58,736 nucleotides of DNA from an uncultured Spirochaetaceae bacterium (GCA_944392985.1 CALXYL010000014.1:1-58736); one strand, 5' to 3'; counted from the first letter of the stretch, positions 33,923 to 42,900 are shown. Numbers and translations are program-made. Notes: a model not told the origin generated them from the letters alone.

Positions 33923-34455
33923 GACAATCCTCCTGGTAGGAACCGGATCATGATTCCCGCGCTTATGGAGAGGGCACCTCTGCCTGTCAGGAGGGTTATC
34001 GGAAGCTCGATGGCGAGAGAGGGCAGGGGATAGAACGCGGCTGCGGCACTGCCGCCGAAGCGCCATTCGGAGGCGTGCTGCTTCGGATACCACAGGAGCG
34101 CTGCATCGGAGGAGATGGAGAGTTCCAGCCAATCCGTGGCGAGGAACCCATAGCGCAGGGAGGCTTTCCATTCAGAGTATGGAGAGACTGCCATCCTGTC
34201 GCTGGTAGCGGAAGTGAATGCCTGGGACAGCGTGAAAGGCAGCGATAGGGTATGCCGGTCATTGATGGAGAGGGCAGGAAGCGAAAGCTCTGCCCTGAAA
34301 TAGGTCGAGTGCCAGACAGTTCCTGGAATCGCGGGGCCGGATGAGTACATTGTCCCGATGTATCCTGCGCCCAGAGCGGCTGATGGCCTCCATTCAGCCT
34401 TCCCGAAAAGCAGTGTGGGAAGCATCAATAGCATTAAGAGAAGTATTCGTCTCAT
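33919..34455 (-). CDS. Predicted outer-membrane beta-barrel protein
   Basis: 178 residues, family not recognised. Signal peptide MRRILLLMLLMLPTLLFG is followed by short amphipathic strands rich in Tyr, Trp, Ser and Leu, ending SAGIMIRFLPGGLS. A small porin- or OmpW-like barrel is likely. ATG 34455 gives a good signal peptide; the frame extends to a TTG at 34503 overlapping thiQ. It lies between thiQ and the caspase-like gene and overlaps both operon neighbours closely, so it probably belongs to the thiBPQ transcript. Confidence 0.65.
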   Translation of the reverse strand: MRRILLLMLLMLPTLLFGKAEWRPSAALGAGYIGTMYSSGPAIPGTVWHSTYFRAELSLPALSINDRHTLSLPFTLSQAFTSATSDRMAVSPYSEWKASLRYGFLATDWLELSISSDAALLWYPKQHASEWRFGGSAAAAFYPLPSLAIELPITLLTGRGALSISAGIMIRFLPGGLS

Positions 34456-34499
34456 ACTTCTATATGCGCCGCTCCTGCTCCATGAGGTGAATGATTCAT
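34452..34499 (-). CDS. Possible 15-codon coupling ORF between thiQ and barrel gene
   Basis: MNHSPHGAGAAHIEV begins at an ATG that overlaps the thiQ TGA and ends at a TGA that overlaps the ATG of the next gene (ATGA at both ends). No homology is recognisable. It could carry ribosomes from thiQ to the barrel gene, which otherwise has only a weak ribosome site. Confidence 0.25.
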   Translation of the reverse strand: MNHSPHGAGAAHIEV

Positions 34500-35476
34500 T
34501 CAAGGTTCAGCACGCTTTCCCTTAGAATCATCACGGTGACTGTCTTGCGTCTCGGCTTTGTCGCGCTCATCGACAGCAGAGGATACCCTTGGTATTCAAG
34601 GCCGAGCAGATACCCTGATCCAGTGAATTCGCATGAGATGATCTGCGCATCATTGAGGATCAGATGCATTGTGTACATGTCAGGGTTTATCGGCTCTTCG
34701 GAGATCACGGCATCCTCCGGGCGGAAGAAGATCGATCCTGTCATGTTCTCATAGACAAGATGCGCCGGCAGTGAAGTTCCCTCTCCCGTGAAGAAAGCAG
34801 TGAACAGATCCTTCGGATGGCGATACAGCTCCTCAGCCGTTCCCATGGCGACTGTCGCTCCATCGTGCATTATCAGGATGGAATCCGAGATGGCGAATGC
34901 CTCCTCCCTGTCGTGCGTGACGTATATCATCGTCGTTCCAAGTGTATCGTGGATTGCCCTGATCGAGCTTCTGATGCTCTTCCTGAGGGGCGCATCAAGG
35001 GCGGAAAGAGGCTCATCCAGAAGCAGTATCCGCGGCTCTGCTGCCAGAGCCCTTGCAAGCTGCACACGCTGTGCCTCCCCTCCGGAGAGGGATGTGACAG
35101 AGCGCTTGCCATAGCCTTCAAGCCCGACAAGGGAAAGCAGCGCATCCGACAGCTTCTTCCTCTCCGATGCCTTCTTCTCCTTCATGCCGAACTGGATGTT
35201 GCGCTCAGTGTTCATGGAAGTGAAGAGAGTGAAATCCTGGAATACCATCCCGATTCCCCTGTCCTGTATCCTCTCGTTCGTGATGTCCTTCCCATCGAGC
35301 GTGATCGTTCCTCCATCCGGCTTGTCAAGGCCGGCGATGAGCGACAGCAGTGTTGATTTGCCCGATCCGGAAGGGCCTATGACGCACAGGAACTCCCCCT
35401 CGTCGATGCCGAATGAAGCGGATAGCGTGAAATTCCTGTATCTGCGTTCAAGGTTCCTGATCTCAAGAAACGGCAT
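34496..35476 (-). CDS. thiQ: Thiamine ABC transporter ATP-binding protein
   Basis: 326 residues. ABC domain with Walker A GPSGSGKSTLLSLIAG, signature LSGGEAQRVQLARAL, Walker B RILLLDEPLSALD and the switch His in YVTHDREEAFA. A C-terminal TOBE-like extension (residues about 240-326: IFFRPEDAVI) makes it longer than E. coli ThiQ and similar to Fe3+/sulfate-type ATPases. Its place below thiB and thiP and a TPP riboswitch indicates thiamine uptake. ATG 35476 has AAGGAGG 5 nt upstream and overlaps thiP by 14 nt. Confidence 0.88.
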   Translation of the reverse strand: MPFLEIRNLERRYRNFTLSASFGIDEGEFLCVIGPSGSGKSTLLSLIAGLDKPDGGTITLDGKDITNERIQDRGIGMVFQDFTLFTSMNTERNIQFGMKEKKASERKKLSDALLSLVGLEGYGKRSVTSLSGGEAQRVQLARALAAEPRILLLDEPLSALDAPLRKSIRSSIRAIHDTLGTTMIYVTHDREEAFAISDSILIMHDGATVAMGTAEELYRHPKDLFTAFFTGEGTSLPAHLVYENMTGSIFFRPEDAVISEEPINPDMYTMHLILNDAQIISCEFTGSGYLLGLEYQGYPLLSMSATKPRRKTVTVMILRESVLNLE

Positions 35477-37091
35477 TCTTCCTTCCTCCTTCTCCAATCC
35501 AGAAGATGATCAGGGCACAGCTTAGAAGTATCGTGCCAAGAGCGGCAGCACCCTGGTAGTTATATGAGCTGATCATCCGGTAGATCAGTACCGGCAGCGT
35601 CGTCACATGGCCATCGGAAAGCGTCAGTGTCGAGTTCACCTCCCCAAGGGACAGGGCGAATGAGAACGCGAACGCCTTCCTCATATATGGCCTGAGCATC
35701 GGCATCTCGATCCTCCTTGCAGTCCTTGATGGGGATACGCCAAGAGTGTAGGATGCCGCGGCGAGGGAAGGTGGTACCGTCCTTGCCCCCGGCAGGATGG
35801 TCCTCACTGCAAATGGAAGCACTATCGTGAGATGCGCTGCCGTCACCATTAGATATGAGATGATGATCGAATCATGTGCAAGGAACACGGCAAGCAGCGA
35901 GAAGCCAAGGCCCAGCATCACCGAGCCCGTAGCCATCGGAAGTGACGCGAATACCGGAAGGATCCTTGAGCCGGTCTTTGCTGCGGAGAGCGCGATGCGG
36001 GATCCGATGAGAACGGACAGCAGCGATGTGGCAAGCGCGATGCAGAAGCTGTTGATGATGCCGTTCATAGCCGTCCCCATCATACCCGTGCCACCCTTCG
36101 CGATATCCTCCCATGCCTTGAGAGTGAATGCCCCTGCCTTCGTGAAGAATGCCCTGTAGACGATGGAGAGCATCGGGGGAAGTATGAAGAGGAGGATCAG
36201 CATGGAAAGAAGAAGAGCGGCAACAGCATTCCTCCCTTTCGCCTTTGAAAGCTCCTTCTGCCTTCTTGAGGCTTTCGCTTCCCTCCTTGTCCTGCTTGAC
36301 GCGATGAGCAGCAGTCCTGTCACGAAGAAGGAGAACAGCGAGAGAGCCGCGGCGCCTTCCCTGTCCACGCTGATATGCACCCTCCTGTAGATCTCCGTCT
36401 CGAATGTTGAGTACGCGGGGCTTCCTCCCAGCACGAGGATGATGGAGAAGGAAGAGAAGCAGAAGAGGAAGATGAGGACGAACGCCGAGATGATCGATGG
36501 TGAAAGACGTGGAAGCGTGACGGTGAGGAATGTCCTGAAACGTCCCGCGCCAAGCGTGTATGCCGCCTTCTCCGGGGTATCCGGGAGCTCTGTCCACGCA
36601 TTCGTGATCAGAAGGAATGCGATCGGGAAGTTGAGATACACATGGGCGAGGATTATCGCCTTGAACGAGTAGAGGATCGATATGACTGTGTAATCCCTCC
36701 CTGTCAGGCGCATCAGGAATCCATTGAGGAAACCATTGTTGCCATACCATATGACAAAGCCAAGCACGACGAGTATGGATGGTATGGTGAACGCCAGTCC
36801 GGAAAGTGTCAGGAGCGCGCGCCTGCCGGGGAATGTGTAATGGGAGAAGAAGGCAGAAAGCGGCAGTGCCACCGCCGTGGATATCAGCGCGGAGAGGAGG
36901 GATTCCTCAATGGTGAAACCAAGCAGCCGATAGGTATAGCCGTCGTTGACGACATCCACCAGTGCCTTGCCGCCATCCTTCAGCGCATAGCTGAAATTGA
37001 ATAGAAGAGGTATCAGGAAGAGGATGAGGAGCAGCAGAAGCCCCGGAAGCGCTCTGAGCCTGTAGTATGCGGAACCTGCTTTCCTCATCAT
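35463..37091 (-). CDS. thiP: Thiamine ABC transporter permease
   Basis: 542 residues with about 12 transmembrane helices arranged as two fused permease halves, each with a conserved cytoplasmic EAA loop (AAYTLGAGRFRTFLTVTLPRLSP and AAASYTLGVSPSRTARRIEMP). This double-permease form is the ThiP/CysTW-like type. Inner membrane. GGAGGAGG directly precedes the paired ATGs at 37091 and 37088. Confidence 0.9.
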   Translation of the reverse strand: MMRKAGSAYYRLRALPGLLLLLILFLIPLLFNFSYALKDGGKALVDVVNDGYTYRLLGFTIEESLLSALISTAVALPLSAFFSHYTFPGRRALLTLSGLAFTIPSILVVLGFVIWYGNNGFLNGFLMRLTGRDYTVISILYSFKAIILAHVYLNFPIAFLLITNAWTELPDTPEKAAYTLGAGRFRTFLTVTLPRLSPSIISAFVLIFLFCFSSFSIILVLGGSPAYSTFETEIYRRVHISVDREGAAALSLFSFFVTGLLLIASSRTRREAKASRRQKELSKAKGRNAVAALLLSMLILLFILPPMLSIVYRAFFTKAGAFTLKAWEDIAKGGTGMMGTAMNGIINSFCIALATSLLSVLIGSRIALSAAKTGSRILPVFASLPMATGSVMLGLGFSLLAVFLAHDSIIISYLMVTAAHLTIVLPFAVRTILPGARTVPPSLAAASYTLGVSPSRTARRIEMPMLRPYMRKAFAFSFALSLGEVNSTLTLSDGHVTTLPVLIYRMISSYNYQGAAALGTILLSCALIIFWIGEGGRKNAVS

Positions 37092-37103
37092 CTCCTCCTC
37101 CTG

Positions 37104-38111
37104 TCAGTCAGTCATTATGGCAAGCCAGGCTTCCTGAAGCTCCTCCGTTTTCTCAGGAGAGGTCGCACCGCTCCTGAAGAGGATCTCCGGCTTCGGCGCA
37201 TAGTCGAATGCGCTCGGAAGCTCGATGGCGCCATTGGCGGGGTACATCGAGTTCGCAATCGCGATATCGAGCTGGGCCTCTGTGAGGATGAAGTCAACGA
37301 ATCTCTCCGCTTCCTCCCTCATGTCGGTGCCCTTGACGATGCCGATGCCCTCGATCGTTGCCTCGTGCCCCTCTGGGAATACAAGCGCCTGGAAGCGCGT
37401 CGTATCCTCATTCATTACATGATACACAGGGCTTGTCGTATAGGAAAGCACTATCGGAGCCTCTCCCTCTGTGAAAAGCCCATATGCTGAGGACCATCCA
37501 TCGGCAATCGTCAGCGCATTCTCCTTCATCGTTTCCCACCATGCCTCGAACTCAGCACCATCTCCAAGGATGTTGTATGTCCAGAGCAGCAGTCCGAGTC
37601 CGACAGAGGAAGTGCGCGGATCGATGAGGATGACCTTGTCCCTGTATTCGGGGGAAGTGAGATCGCTGAGCGACTCCGGCTTGTCCAGTCCGCACTCAGA
37701 GTCCCATACGAAGGCGAAGGCACCGTAATCGAATGGAAGAAGGCGGTTCTCAGGATCGAACTTCAGCTCCTCCGGGATATCGGCAAGGCAAGGGGAGTCA
37801 TAGCTTTCAAGATATGGATATGCCCTGTAAGCGAAATCATCCGTGATTCCGAGGATGACATCTGCATCGGTTGCTTCTCCTTCAAGCTCAACGCGGGAGA
37901 TCATCTCAAGTGCGTCGCCTGCGGTGACGAGATTGACGCGGATGCCCGTCTCTTCCTCGAACTTAGGCACGAGAGTGCCACCGGGACCCCAGTCGCCGGA
38001 GAATGAGTCATAGGAATAGACAGTGAGGACATCCTCCTCAGCTGCTCCTTCAGCAGCAAGCGTAGCAGCTGACAGAAGCACGATCAATACGGCAAAGAGT
38101 GCTTTCTTCAT
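37104..38111 (-). CDS. thiB: Thiamine ABC transporter substrate-binding protein
   Basis: 335 residues. Cleavable signal peptide MKKALFAVLIVLLSAATLAA without a lipobox Cys, so the protein is a soluble periplasmic binder. VYSYDSFSGDWGPGG, KFEEETGIRVNLVTAGDALEM, LPFDYGAFAFVWDSE and YTTSPVYHVM are ThiB/TbpA features. AAGGAG is placed 7 nt before the ATG. It is the first gene of thiBPQ and directly follows a TPP riboswitch. Confidence 0.93.
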   Translation of the reverse strand: MKKALFAVLIVLLSAATLAAEGAAEEDVLTVYSYDSFSGDWGPGGTLVPKFEEETGIRVNLVTAGDALEMISRVELEGEATDADVILGITDDFAYRAYPYLESYDSPCLADIPEELKFDPENRLLPFDYGAFAFVWDSECGLDKPESLSDLTSPEYRDKVILIDPRTSSVGLGLLLWTYNILGDGAEFEAWWETMKENALTIADGWSSAYGLFTEGEAPIVLSYTTSPVYHVMNEDTTRFQALVFPEGHEATIEGIGIVKGTDMREEAERFVDFILTEAQLDIAIANSMYPANGAIELPSAFDYAPKPEILFRSGATSPEKTEELQEAWLAIMTD

Positions 38112-38149
38112 AGGAAGCTCCTTGATGTGGATTATCCGGGGATTGGGAA

Positions 38150-38222
38150 TATGCCGTTCCCTTCGCTGGTATTACCCAGATCAGGTTCGAGGGTATGATC
38201 TCAGGCTTACGCCACCCCTAGA
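38150..38222 (-). promoter_or_regulatory. TPP riboswitch upstream of thiBPQ
   Basis: Minus-strand THI-box: GGGGTGGCGTAAGCCTGAGA, then TACCCTCGAACCTGATCTGG and GGTAATACCAGCGAAGGGAA. No T-tailed hairpin separates it from thiB, so control is probably at translation initiation, unlike the first riboswitch. Confidence 0.95.
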
Positions 38223-38230
38223 CAGCTGCA

Positions 38231-38259
38231 ACACTAGAACGTAACGGGGCCTAAGTCAA
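38231..38259 (-). promoter_or_regulatory. Predicted promoter for thiBPQ
   Basis: TTGACT on the minus strand, 17 nt, then TAGTGT; transcription would start just before the TPP aptamer. The -35 is good, the -10 weak. Confidence 0.4.
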
Positions 38260-38302
38260 GCGGAAAGTGACAAAGATGGCCTTCAGGTTGTATCATGGCA
38301 CC

Positions 38303-39667
38303 ATGCAGCCTGTTCTGTCTCTGGAATCATCGAAATCACTTGATCATCAGCTCATTGCCCGCTTCTCCCTTTCGGAGAGCAAGCTGATTGATGGGGCAGC
38401 GGAGGGCATATTCCGCCTGACAGCGCCGATGATCCACGGCCGTATCCTCATAGCAGCCGGCCCCGGCAACAACGGAAGCGATGGGCTTGCACTTGCAAAC
38501 ATACTTGCCCGTCACGGCTATGACGTGGATGTCCTCCTGCCTTACGGGAAGGGGAACAAGGAGAACATGAGGCGTCGTTCGGAGCTTCACGCTTCTGTGG
38601 GGATCGCGCGTTCGGCAGAAGGCTATGATATCATCTATGACGCCCTCTTCGGATTCGGCTATCATGGCGAGGCGGATGGGAATGTGCGCTCTATAGCCAG
38701 CAGCATATCCAAGGAGAGCACTGTCATCGCCATAGATGTGCCTTCCGCGGGCCTTGTCCGCGCTGATGCGACTGTTGCTTTGATGTCGCTCAAGGATGTG
38801 CTGTTCGAGCCGGCCGGAAGGAACCTTGCAGGAAAGGTGATGCTGCATAATCCCGGATTCCCAGAAGCCGAGCTCACGGAGAGTCCAGATGGGCTCTATC
38901 TCCTTTCTGACAGCGATTCGTCGATCCGCGGGCTTTCCATCACCGACTACAAGAACACGAGGGGGCATGTCGCGATAATAGGCGGATCAGACAGGTACAC
39001 CGGGGCTCCCAGGCTCTCTGCCCGGGCAGCATTCTTCTCCGGTGCGGGCCTTGTCACCATCGTGACGCATTCTGCTCGTATCCGTGACTGCAATCCCGCT
39101 GTGATGATAGAGGAAGGGGCGGGGGATTTCTCCCGCTTCTCCTCATTCGTGATCGGGCCGGGATGGGACAGCGGGGATGAGGAGCATCTTGATAAAGCCA
39201 CCGCAACAGGCCGTCCCGCCGTGCTCGATGCCGATGCCCTGCGCTTCGTTCCAGGCCGGCGGTTCTTCAACAGGGCTGTCCTTACGCCTCACATCGGTGA
39301 GTACAGGAGGCTCATGGCATCTCTCTCCATCCCCGATGGCCTGGGGGATGCGGCTTCTCTTGCATCATCGCTTCGCCGTCTTGCCACTGATACAGAGAGC
39401 GTCGTGGTGCTCAAGAGCTCCGTTGTGTGGATTACCGATGGCTCAGACATATTCATATATGATGGATGCAACCCATCCCTTGGTGTCGCTGGATCAGGGG
39501 ATGTGCTTGCTGGAATCATCGGTGCCCTGCTTGCGGAGGGAGAGGATCCGCTCCGTGCCGCCATCGATGGCGTGATCCTTCATCAGCGCGCGGGACGAAG
39601 TGCGCATGAACGCTACGGATTCTACTCCGCGGAGGAGCTGATCGAGGAGACAGGGAGGTGCAGATGA
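38303..39667 (+). CDS. nnr: Bifunctional NAD(P)H-hydrate epimerase/dehydratase
   Basis: About 454 residues. The N-terminal YjeF_N part shows the epimerase motif AAGPGNNGSDGLALANIL and AIDVPSAGL. The C-terminal carbohydrate-kinase-like part shows ITDYKNTRGHVAIIGGSDRYTGAP, AVLDADALRF, LTPHIGEYRRLM and NPSLGVAGSGDVLAGIIGALL. Together these repair damaged NAD(P)H hydrates, using ADP or ATP in the dehydratase step. ATG 38303 best fits the family; an in-frame ATG at 38276 is possible. The stop overlaps the next ATG (ATGA). Confidence 0.92.
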   Translation: MQPVLSLESSKSLDHQLIARFSLSESKLIDGAAEGIFRLTAPMIHGRILIAAGPGNNGSDGLALANILARHGYDVDVLLPYGKGNKENMRRRSELHASVGIARSAEGYDIIYDALFGFGYHGEADGNVRSIASSISKESTVIAIDVPSAGLVRADATVALMSLKDVLFEPAGRNLAGKVMLHNPGFPEAELTESPDGLYLLSDSDSSIRGLSITDYKNTRGHVAIIGGSDRYTGAPRLSARAAFFSGAGLVTIVTHSARIRDCNPAVMIEEGAGDFSRFSSFVIGPGWDSGDEEHLDKATATGRPAVLDADALRFVPGRRFFNRAVLTPHIGEYRRLMASLSIPDGLGDAASLASSLRRLATDTESVVVLKSSVVWITDGSDIFIYDGCNPSLGVAGSGDVLAGIIGALLAEGEDPLRAAIDGVILHQRAGRSAHERYGFYSAEELIEETGRCR

Positions 39668-40065
39668 TCCAGCTTTACCTTCTTTCTGTCGCGTTCCTCG
39701 TGTTCTCAGCCCTCGTGCTTCTCGTCGATTCATACCGCCGTCCGCTTTCCTTCATGCTGAAGGCGAAGTCGAAGCTCCGTGAAAGCAGCAGGTTCCTCTC
39801 AGCATTCTTCATCTCAGGGATTGTCCTTGCGCTGCTGCTTCTCTTCTTTCCGATGTATCCTGGCCCTGCCATCATCGGGGACATCCTTCCCTCTGCCGCC
39901 ATGTTCTATACATCCTTCTTCTTCCGTTTCCTGTATGGTGAGAAGAACAAGGAGCGTTCCAATTCCTACTTCACGCTCAGGAAGGCAAGGCTGAGGCATA
40001 CAGGATTCTTCCTTCTTTCTGCTGCGCTTATCCATTTCCTCTTCCCATGGATCATCGTGCTATAA
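39664..40065 (+). CDS. Conserved hypothetical four-helix membrane protein
   Basis: 133 residues, not recognised. Four hydrophobic segments (about 3-22, 42-62, 65-85 and 110-131) separated by basic loops (SYRRPLSFMLKAKSKLRESS, RFLYGEKNKERS). GGGAGG lies 5 nt before ATG 39664, which overlaps the nnr stop. Only 7 nt separate it from the nudix gene, so it belongs to an nnr-nudix operon. Confidence 0.7.
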   Translation: MIQLYLLSVAFLVFSALVLLVDSYRRPLSFMLKAKSKLRESSRFLSAFFISGIVLALLLLFFPMYPGPAIIGDILPSAAMFYTSFFFRFLYGEKNKERSNSYFTLRKARLRHTGFFLLSAALIHFLFPWIIVL

Positions 40066-40072
40066 TCCTTCC

Positions 40073-40471
40073 ATGGATGAACGTGTCACAACGGCAGGCA
40101 TCGCCATAAAGGATGGCCGCGTATTCGTCGCCCGTAGGGAGAAAGGCGGGCCGCTGTCCTGCAGATGGGAGTTCCCCGGAGGCAAGCAGCGCTGGGGAGA
40201 AAGCGATGCCGACACCCTCAGAAGGGAGTACATGGAGGAGCTGGAAGCCCTCGTTGAAGTCGGGGAGGAGGTCGTGTCCTTCGATTTCGAGAACAAGGGC
40301 ACGCTGTACCATCTGAGGGCGCATCTCATCTCATTCATAACGGAGCCTAAAAGGCTCTCCGTCCATACTGAAGCAAAGTGGGTGAGCCTTGAAGAGCTGT
40401 TTCTGCTGGATATGGCCCCATCGGATGGAAGAATCAGGAAAGCCGTGGCCTCTCTTCTCTTGAACAGCTGA
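40073..40471 (+). CDS. NUDIX hydrolase (MutT-like)
   Basis: 132 residues. The nudix box is complete: GGKQRWGESDADTLRREYME followed by EL, matching G-x5-E-x7-REUxEExG. N-terminal GIAIKDGRVFVARREKGGPL resembles 8-oxo-dGTP diphosphatase MutT. It probably sanitises oxidised nucleotides; substrate choice within the family is uncertain. It follows the membrane protein gene closely. Confidence 0.9.
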   Translation: MDERVTTAGIAIKDGRVFVARREKGGPLSCRWEFPGGKQRWGESDADTLRREYMEELEALVEVGEEVVSFDFENKGTLYHLRAHLISFITEPKRLSVHTEAKWVSLEELFLLDMAPSDGRIRKAVASLLLNS

Positions 40472-40512
40472 ACCTGTAGTTCTACTATCAAAGAAAATCC
40501 TGAGAGGTGATT

Positions 40513-41538
40513 ATGGAAAAGAAGGATATCAAATGGGGTGAAATCGGTTTCGGATACATGCCGACAGATTATCGCTTCTACGCTGAATGGAAGGATGGGA
40601 AGTGGGATGAAGGCAGGCTGACTGCTGACAACACTGTGACGATCTCGGAGTGCGCTGGTGTCCTGCAGTATGCACAGACCTGCTTTGAGGGCCTCAAGGC
40701 ATATACGCAGAAGGACGGAAGCATCGTGACATTCCGCCCTGATCTCAATGCTGAGCGCATGCAGAGCTCTGCTCGCCGCCTCCTGATACCGGAGGTACCG
40801 ACGGAGATGTTCCTCCGTGCCCTTGATGAGACCGTGAAGGCCAATGCCGCCTGGGTTCCCCCATATGGCACAGGCGCAACGCTCTATGTGCGCCCGTTCA
40901 TCTTCGGTTCAGGCCCTGTCATCGGCGTCGCTCCTGCTCCTTATTACCAGTTCAGGCTCTTCTGCACGCCAGTAGGCCCATATTTCAAGGGTGGCGTGAA
41001 GCCGATCACGATCTGTGTTTCCGATTACGACAGGGCAGCGCCCCATGGTACCGGGGATATCAAGGCGGGACTGAACTATGCCATGTCCCTCTATCCGGGA
41101 GAGCTTGCCCACAGGAATGGCTATGCGGAGAACATGTATCTTGATGCCGCGACACGCACCAATGTCGAGGAGACCGGTGGTGCGAACTTCCTCTTCGTCA
41201 CAAAGAGCGGCAAGCTCGTCACTCCAAAGTCCCCCACGATACTTCCATCCATCACCAGGCGCTCCCTTGTCTATGTTGCACAGAAGTATCTCGGCCTTGA
41301 AGTCGAGGAAAGGGTGGTGCCATTCGAGGAAGTGAGCGAATTCGCGGAGATCGGAGTCTGCGGTACCGCTGCAGTCATCTCGCCGGTAGGGGAGATCGAC
41401 GATCACGGGAAGAGGATCCTTGTGCCATCCGGCAAGGAGGATTTCGGCCCTGTGCTCGGATCGCTGAGAAAGACGCTGACAGGTATCCAGAATGGTGATA
41501 TCGAGGCGCCGGAAGGATGGATCAGGAAGATCTGCTGA
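40513..41538 (+). CDS. ilvE: Branched-chain amino acid aminotransferase
   Basis: 341 residues, fold-type IV PLP enzyme of the longer eukaryotic/BCAT-2 group. YAQTCFEGLKAYTQKDGSI, RPFIFGSGPVIGV, the PLP-lysine region GDIKAGLNYAMSL, NVEETGGANFLFV and ICGTAAVISPV are all present. It interconverts branched-chain amino acids and 2-oxo acids. GAGAGG lies 6 nt before ATG 40513. Monocistronic, ending in a terminator shared with glgC. Confidence 0.95.
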   Translation: MEKKDIKWGEIGFGYMPTDYRFYAEWKDGKWDEGRLTADNTVTISECAGVLQYAQTCFEGLKAYTQKDGSIVTFRPDLNAERMQSSARRLLIPEVPTEMFLRALDETVKANAAWVPPYGTGATLYVRPFIFGSGPVIGVAPAPYYQFRLFCTPVGPYFKGGVKPITICVSDYDRAAPHGTGDIKAGLNYAMSLYPGELAHRNGYAENMYLDAATRTNVEETGGANFLFVTKSGKLVTPKSPTILPSITRRSLVYVAQKYLGLEVEERVVPFEEVSEFAEIGVCGTAAVISPVGEIDDHGKRILVPSGKEDFGPVLGSLRKTLTGIQNGDIEAPEGWIRKIC

Positions 41539-41560
41539 TCACCTGGCAAAGTGAAGAAGA

Positions 41561-41588
41561 AGCCCTCCCCGGAACCGAGGAGGGTTTT
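41561..41588. terminator. Bidirectional terminator between ilvE and glgC
   Basis: CCCTCC, 10-nt loop, GGAGGG followed by TTTT on the plus strand and by CTTCTTCTTC on the minus strand; it serves two convergent genes. Confidence 0.8.
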
Positions 41589-41604
41589 CCATTTGATACG
41601 GATT

Positions 41605-42900
41605 TCACATCACAGTGCCATCTGGAATGATAGCGTTCTTGTTGATGACGATGATCCCATCATGCACCGAGTACATCTCGAAGTCTCCATCTGGGCGCGG
41701 GATGTTGTCGATACCGATGCGGCAGTTGGAACCGATCCTGGCGTTCTGGTCGATGATCGCCCTCTTGATGATCGTTGCCTTGCCGATACCGATGTTCGGA
41801 ATGCCCTTCTTTGCATTCTCTGCCTTCTCTTCCTCTGTCTCGTAGAAGGTAGCACCCATGCAGTATACGCCATCGAGAGAGGCTCCTGCCTCAATGAATG
41901 TACGTACACCAACGATTGAGTTCACGATGTATGCATTCGTGATGATCGATCCTTCCGATGTGAGCGAGCATGAGATGTTGCAGAAGTTCGCCTTCGTCGC
42001 AGGAAGGTGCCTTCTGTGCGTGTAGATCGGCATCTCCTCATCGTAGAAATTGAACGCAGGCTTCTCTGAAGCGAGGTTGAGGTTCGTCTCATAGAATGCC
42101 TTGATCGTTCCGATGTCCTCCCAGAAGTCGCTGAAGAGGTAAGCGGATACGCGGCGTGTCTTGATGATCTCGGGGATGATCTCCTTTCCGAAGTCGGTCT
42201 TGTCGTTGTTCAGCGCTTCCTCCATCGTCTGGGCGTTGAAGATGTAGATACCCATTGAGGCGAGGTATTCATTGTCACAGCCAAGCTCGAGGCCAAGCTG
42301 GTCCTTGAGGCACTCTGCCGGAACCTTGTACTCCGAGATATCCATATCAGGAGCAGGCTTCTCGTAGAACTTCCTGATGATTCCCTCCTCATCTGCTCCG
42401 ATGATTCCAAGACCTGTTGCCTGCTGCCTTGAGATCGGCTTTGCGGCTATCGTGAGCTCTGCGCCGGATTTAATATGCCTGTCGAGCATCTTCTCGAAGT
42501 CCATCCTGTAGAGCTGATCGCCGGAGAGGATGATGTAGTAGTCGGCGTTCTGGTCATGGAAGTGCTTGAGGTTCTTCCTGACAGCGTCAGCCGTTCCCTG
42601 ATACCAGCTCTCGCTTGCGTAGGTCTGCTCTGCGGCGAGGATCTCTACGAATCCGCCAGAGAACTGATCGAACTGATACGTGTTCGCAATATGGTTGTGC
42701 AGGGATGCACTGTTGAACTGCGTAAGGACATAGATCTGCCTGATGCCGCTGTTGATGCAGTTCGAGATAGGGATGTCGACGAGCCTGTACTTGCCTGCAA
42801 ACGGGACAGCCGGCTTCGCCCTGTCCATTGTGAGCGGATAAAGCCTTGTGCCGCGTCCGCCGCCAAGGACAATCGCTATCGCTTTCTTCTTGTTCTTCAT
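41605..42900 (-). CDS. glgC: Glucose-1-phosphate adenylyltransferase
   Basis: 431 residues. AIVLGGGRGTRLYPLTMDRAKPAVPF, the ADP-glucose signature WYQGTADAVRKNL, YYIILSGDQLYRMDF and FWEDIGTIKAFYE are typical GlgC; a left-handed beta-helix domain makes the C-terminus. It makes ADP-glucose for glycogen. GGAGG lies 7 nt before ATG 42900. The glycogen synthase gene is 24 nt upstream on the same strand, giving a glgA-glgC operon. Confidence 0.97.
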   Translation of the reverse strand: MKNKKKAIAIVLGGGRGTRLYPLTMDRAKPAVPFAGKYRLVDIPISNCINSGIRQIYVLTQFNSASLHNHIANTYQFDQFSGGFVEILAAEQTYASESWYQGTADAVRKNLKHFHDQNADYYIILSGDQLYRMDFEKMLDRHIKSGAELTIAAKPISRQQATGLGIIGADEEGIIRKFYEKPAPDMDISEYKVPAECLKDQLGLELGCDNEYLASMGIYIFNAQTMEEALNNDKTDFGKEIIPEIIKTRRVSAYLFSDFWEDIGTIKAFYETNLNLASEKPAFNFYDEEMPIYTHRRHLPATKANFCNISCSLTSEGSIITNAYIVNSIVGVRTFIEAGASLDGVYCMGATFYETEEEKAENAKKGIPNIGIGKATIIKRAIIDQNARIGSNCRIGIDNIPRPDGDFEMYSVHDGIIVINKNAIIPDGTVM

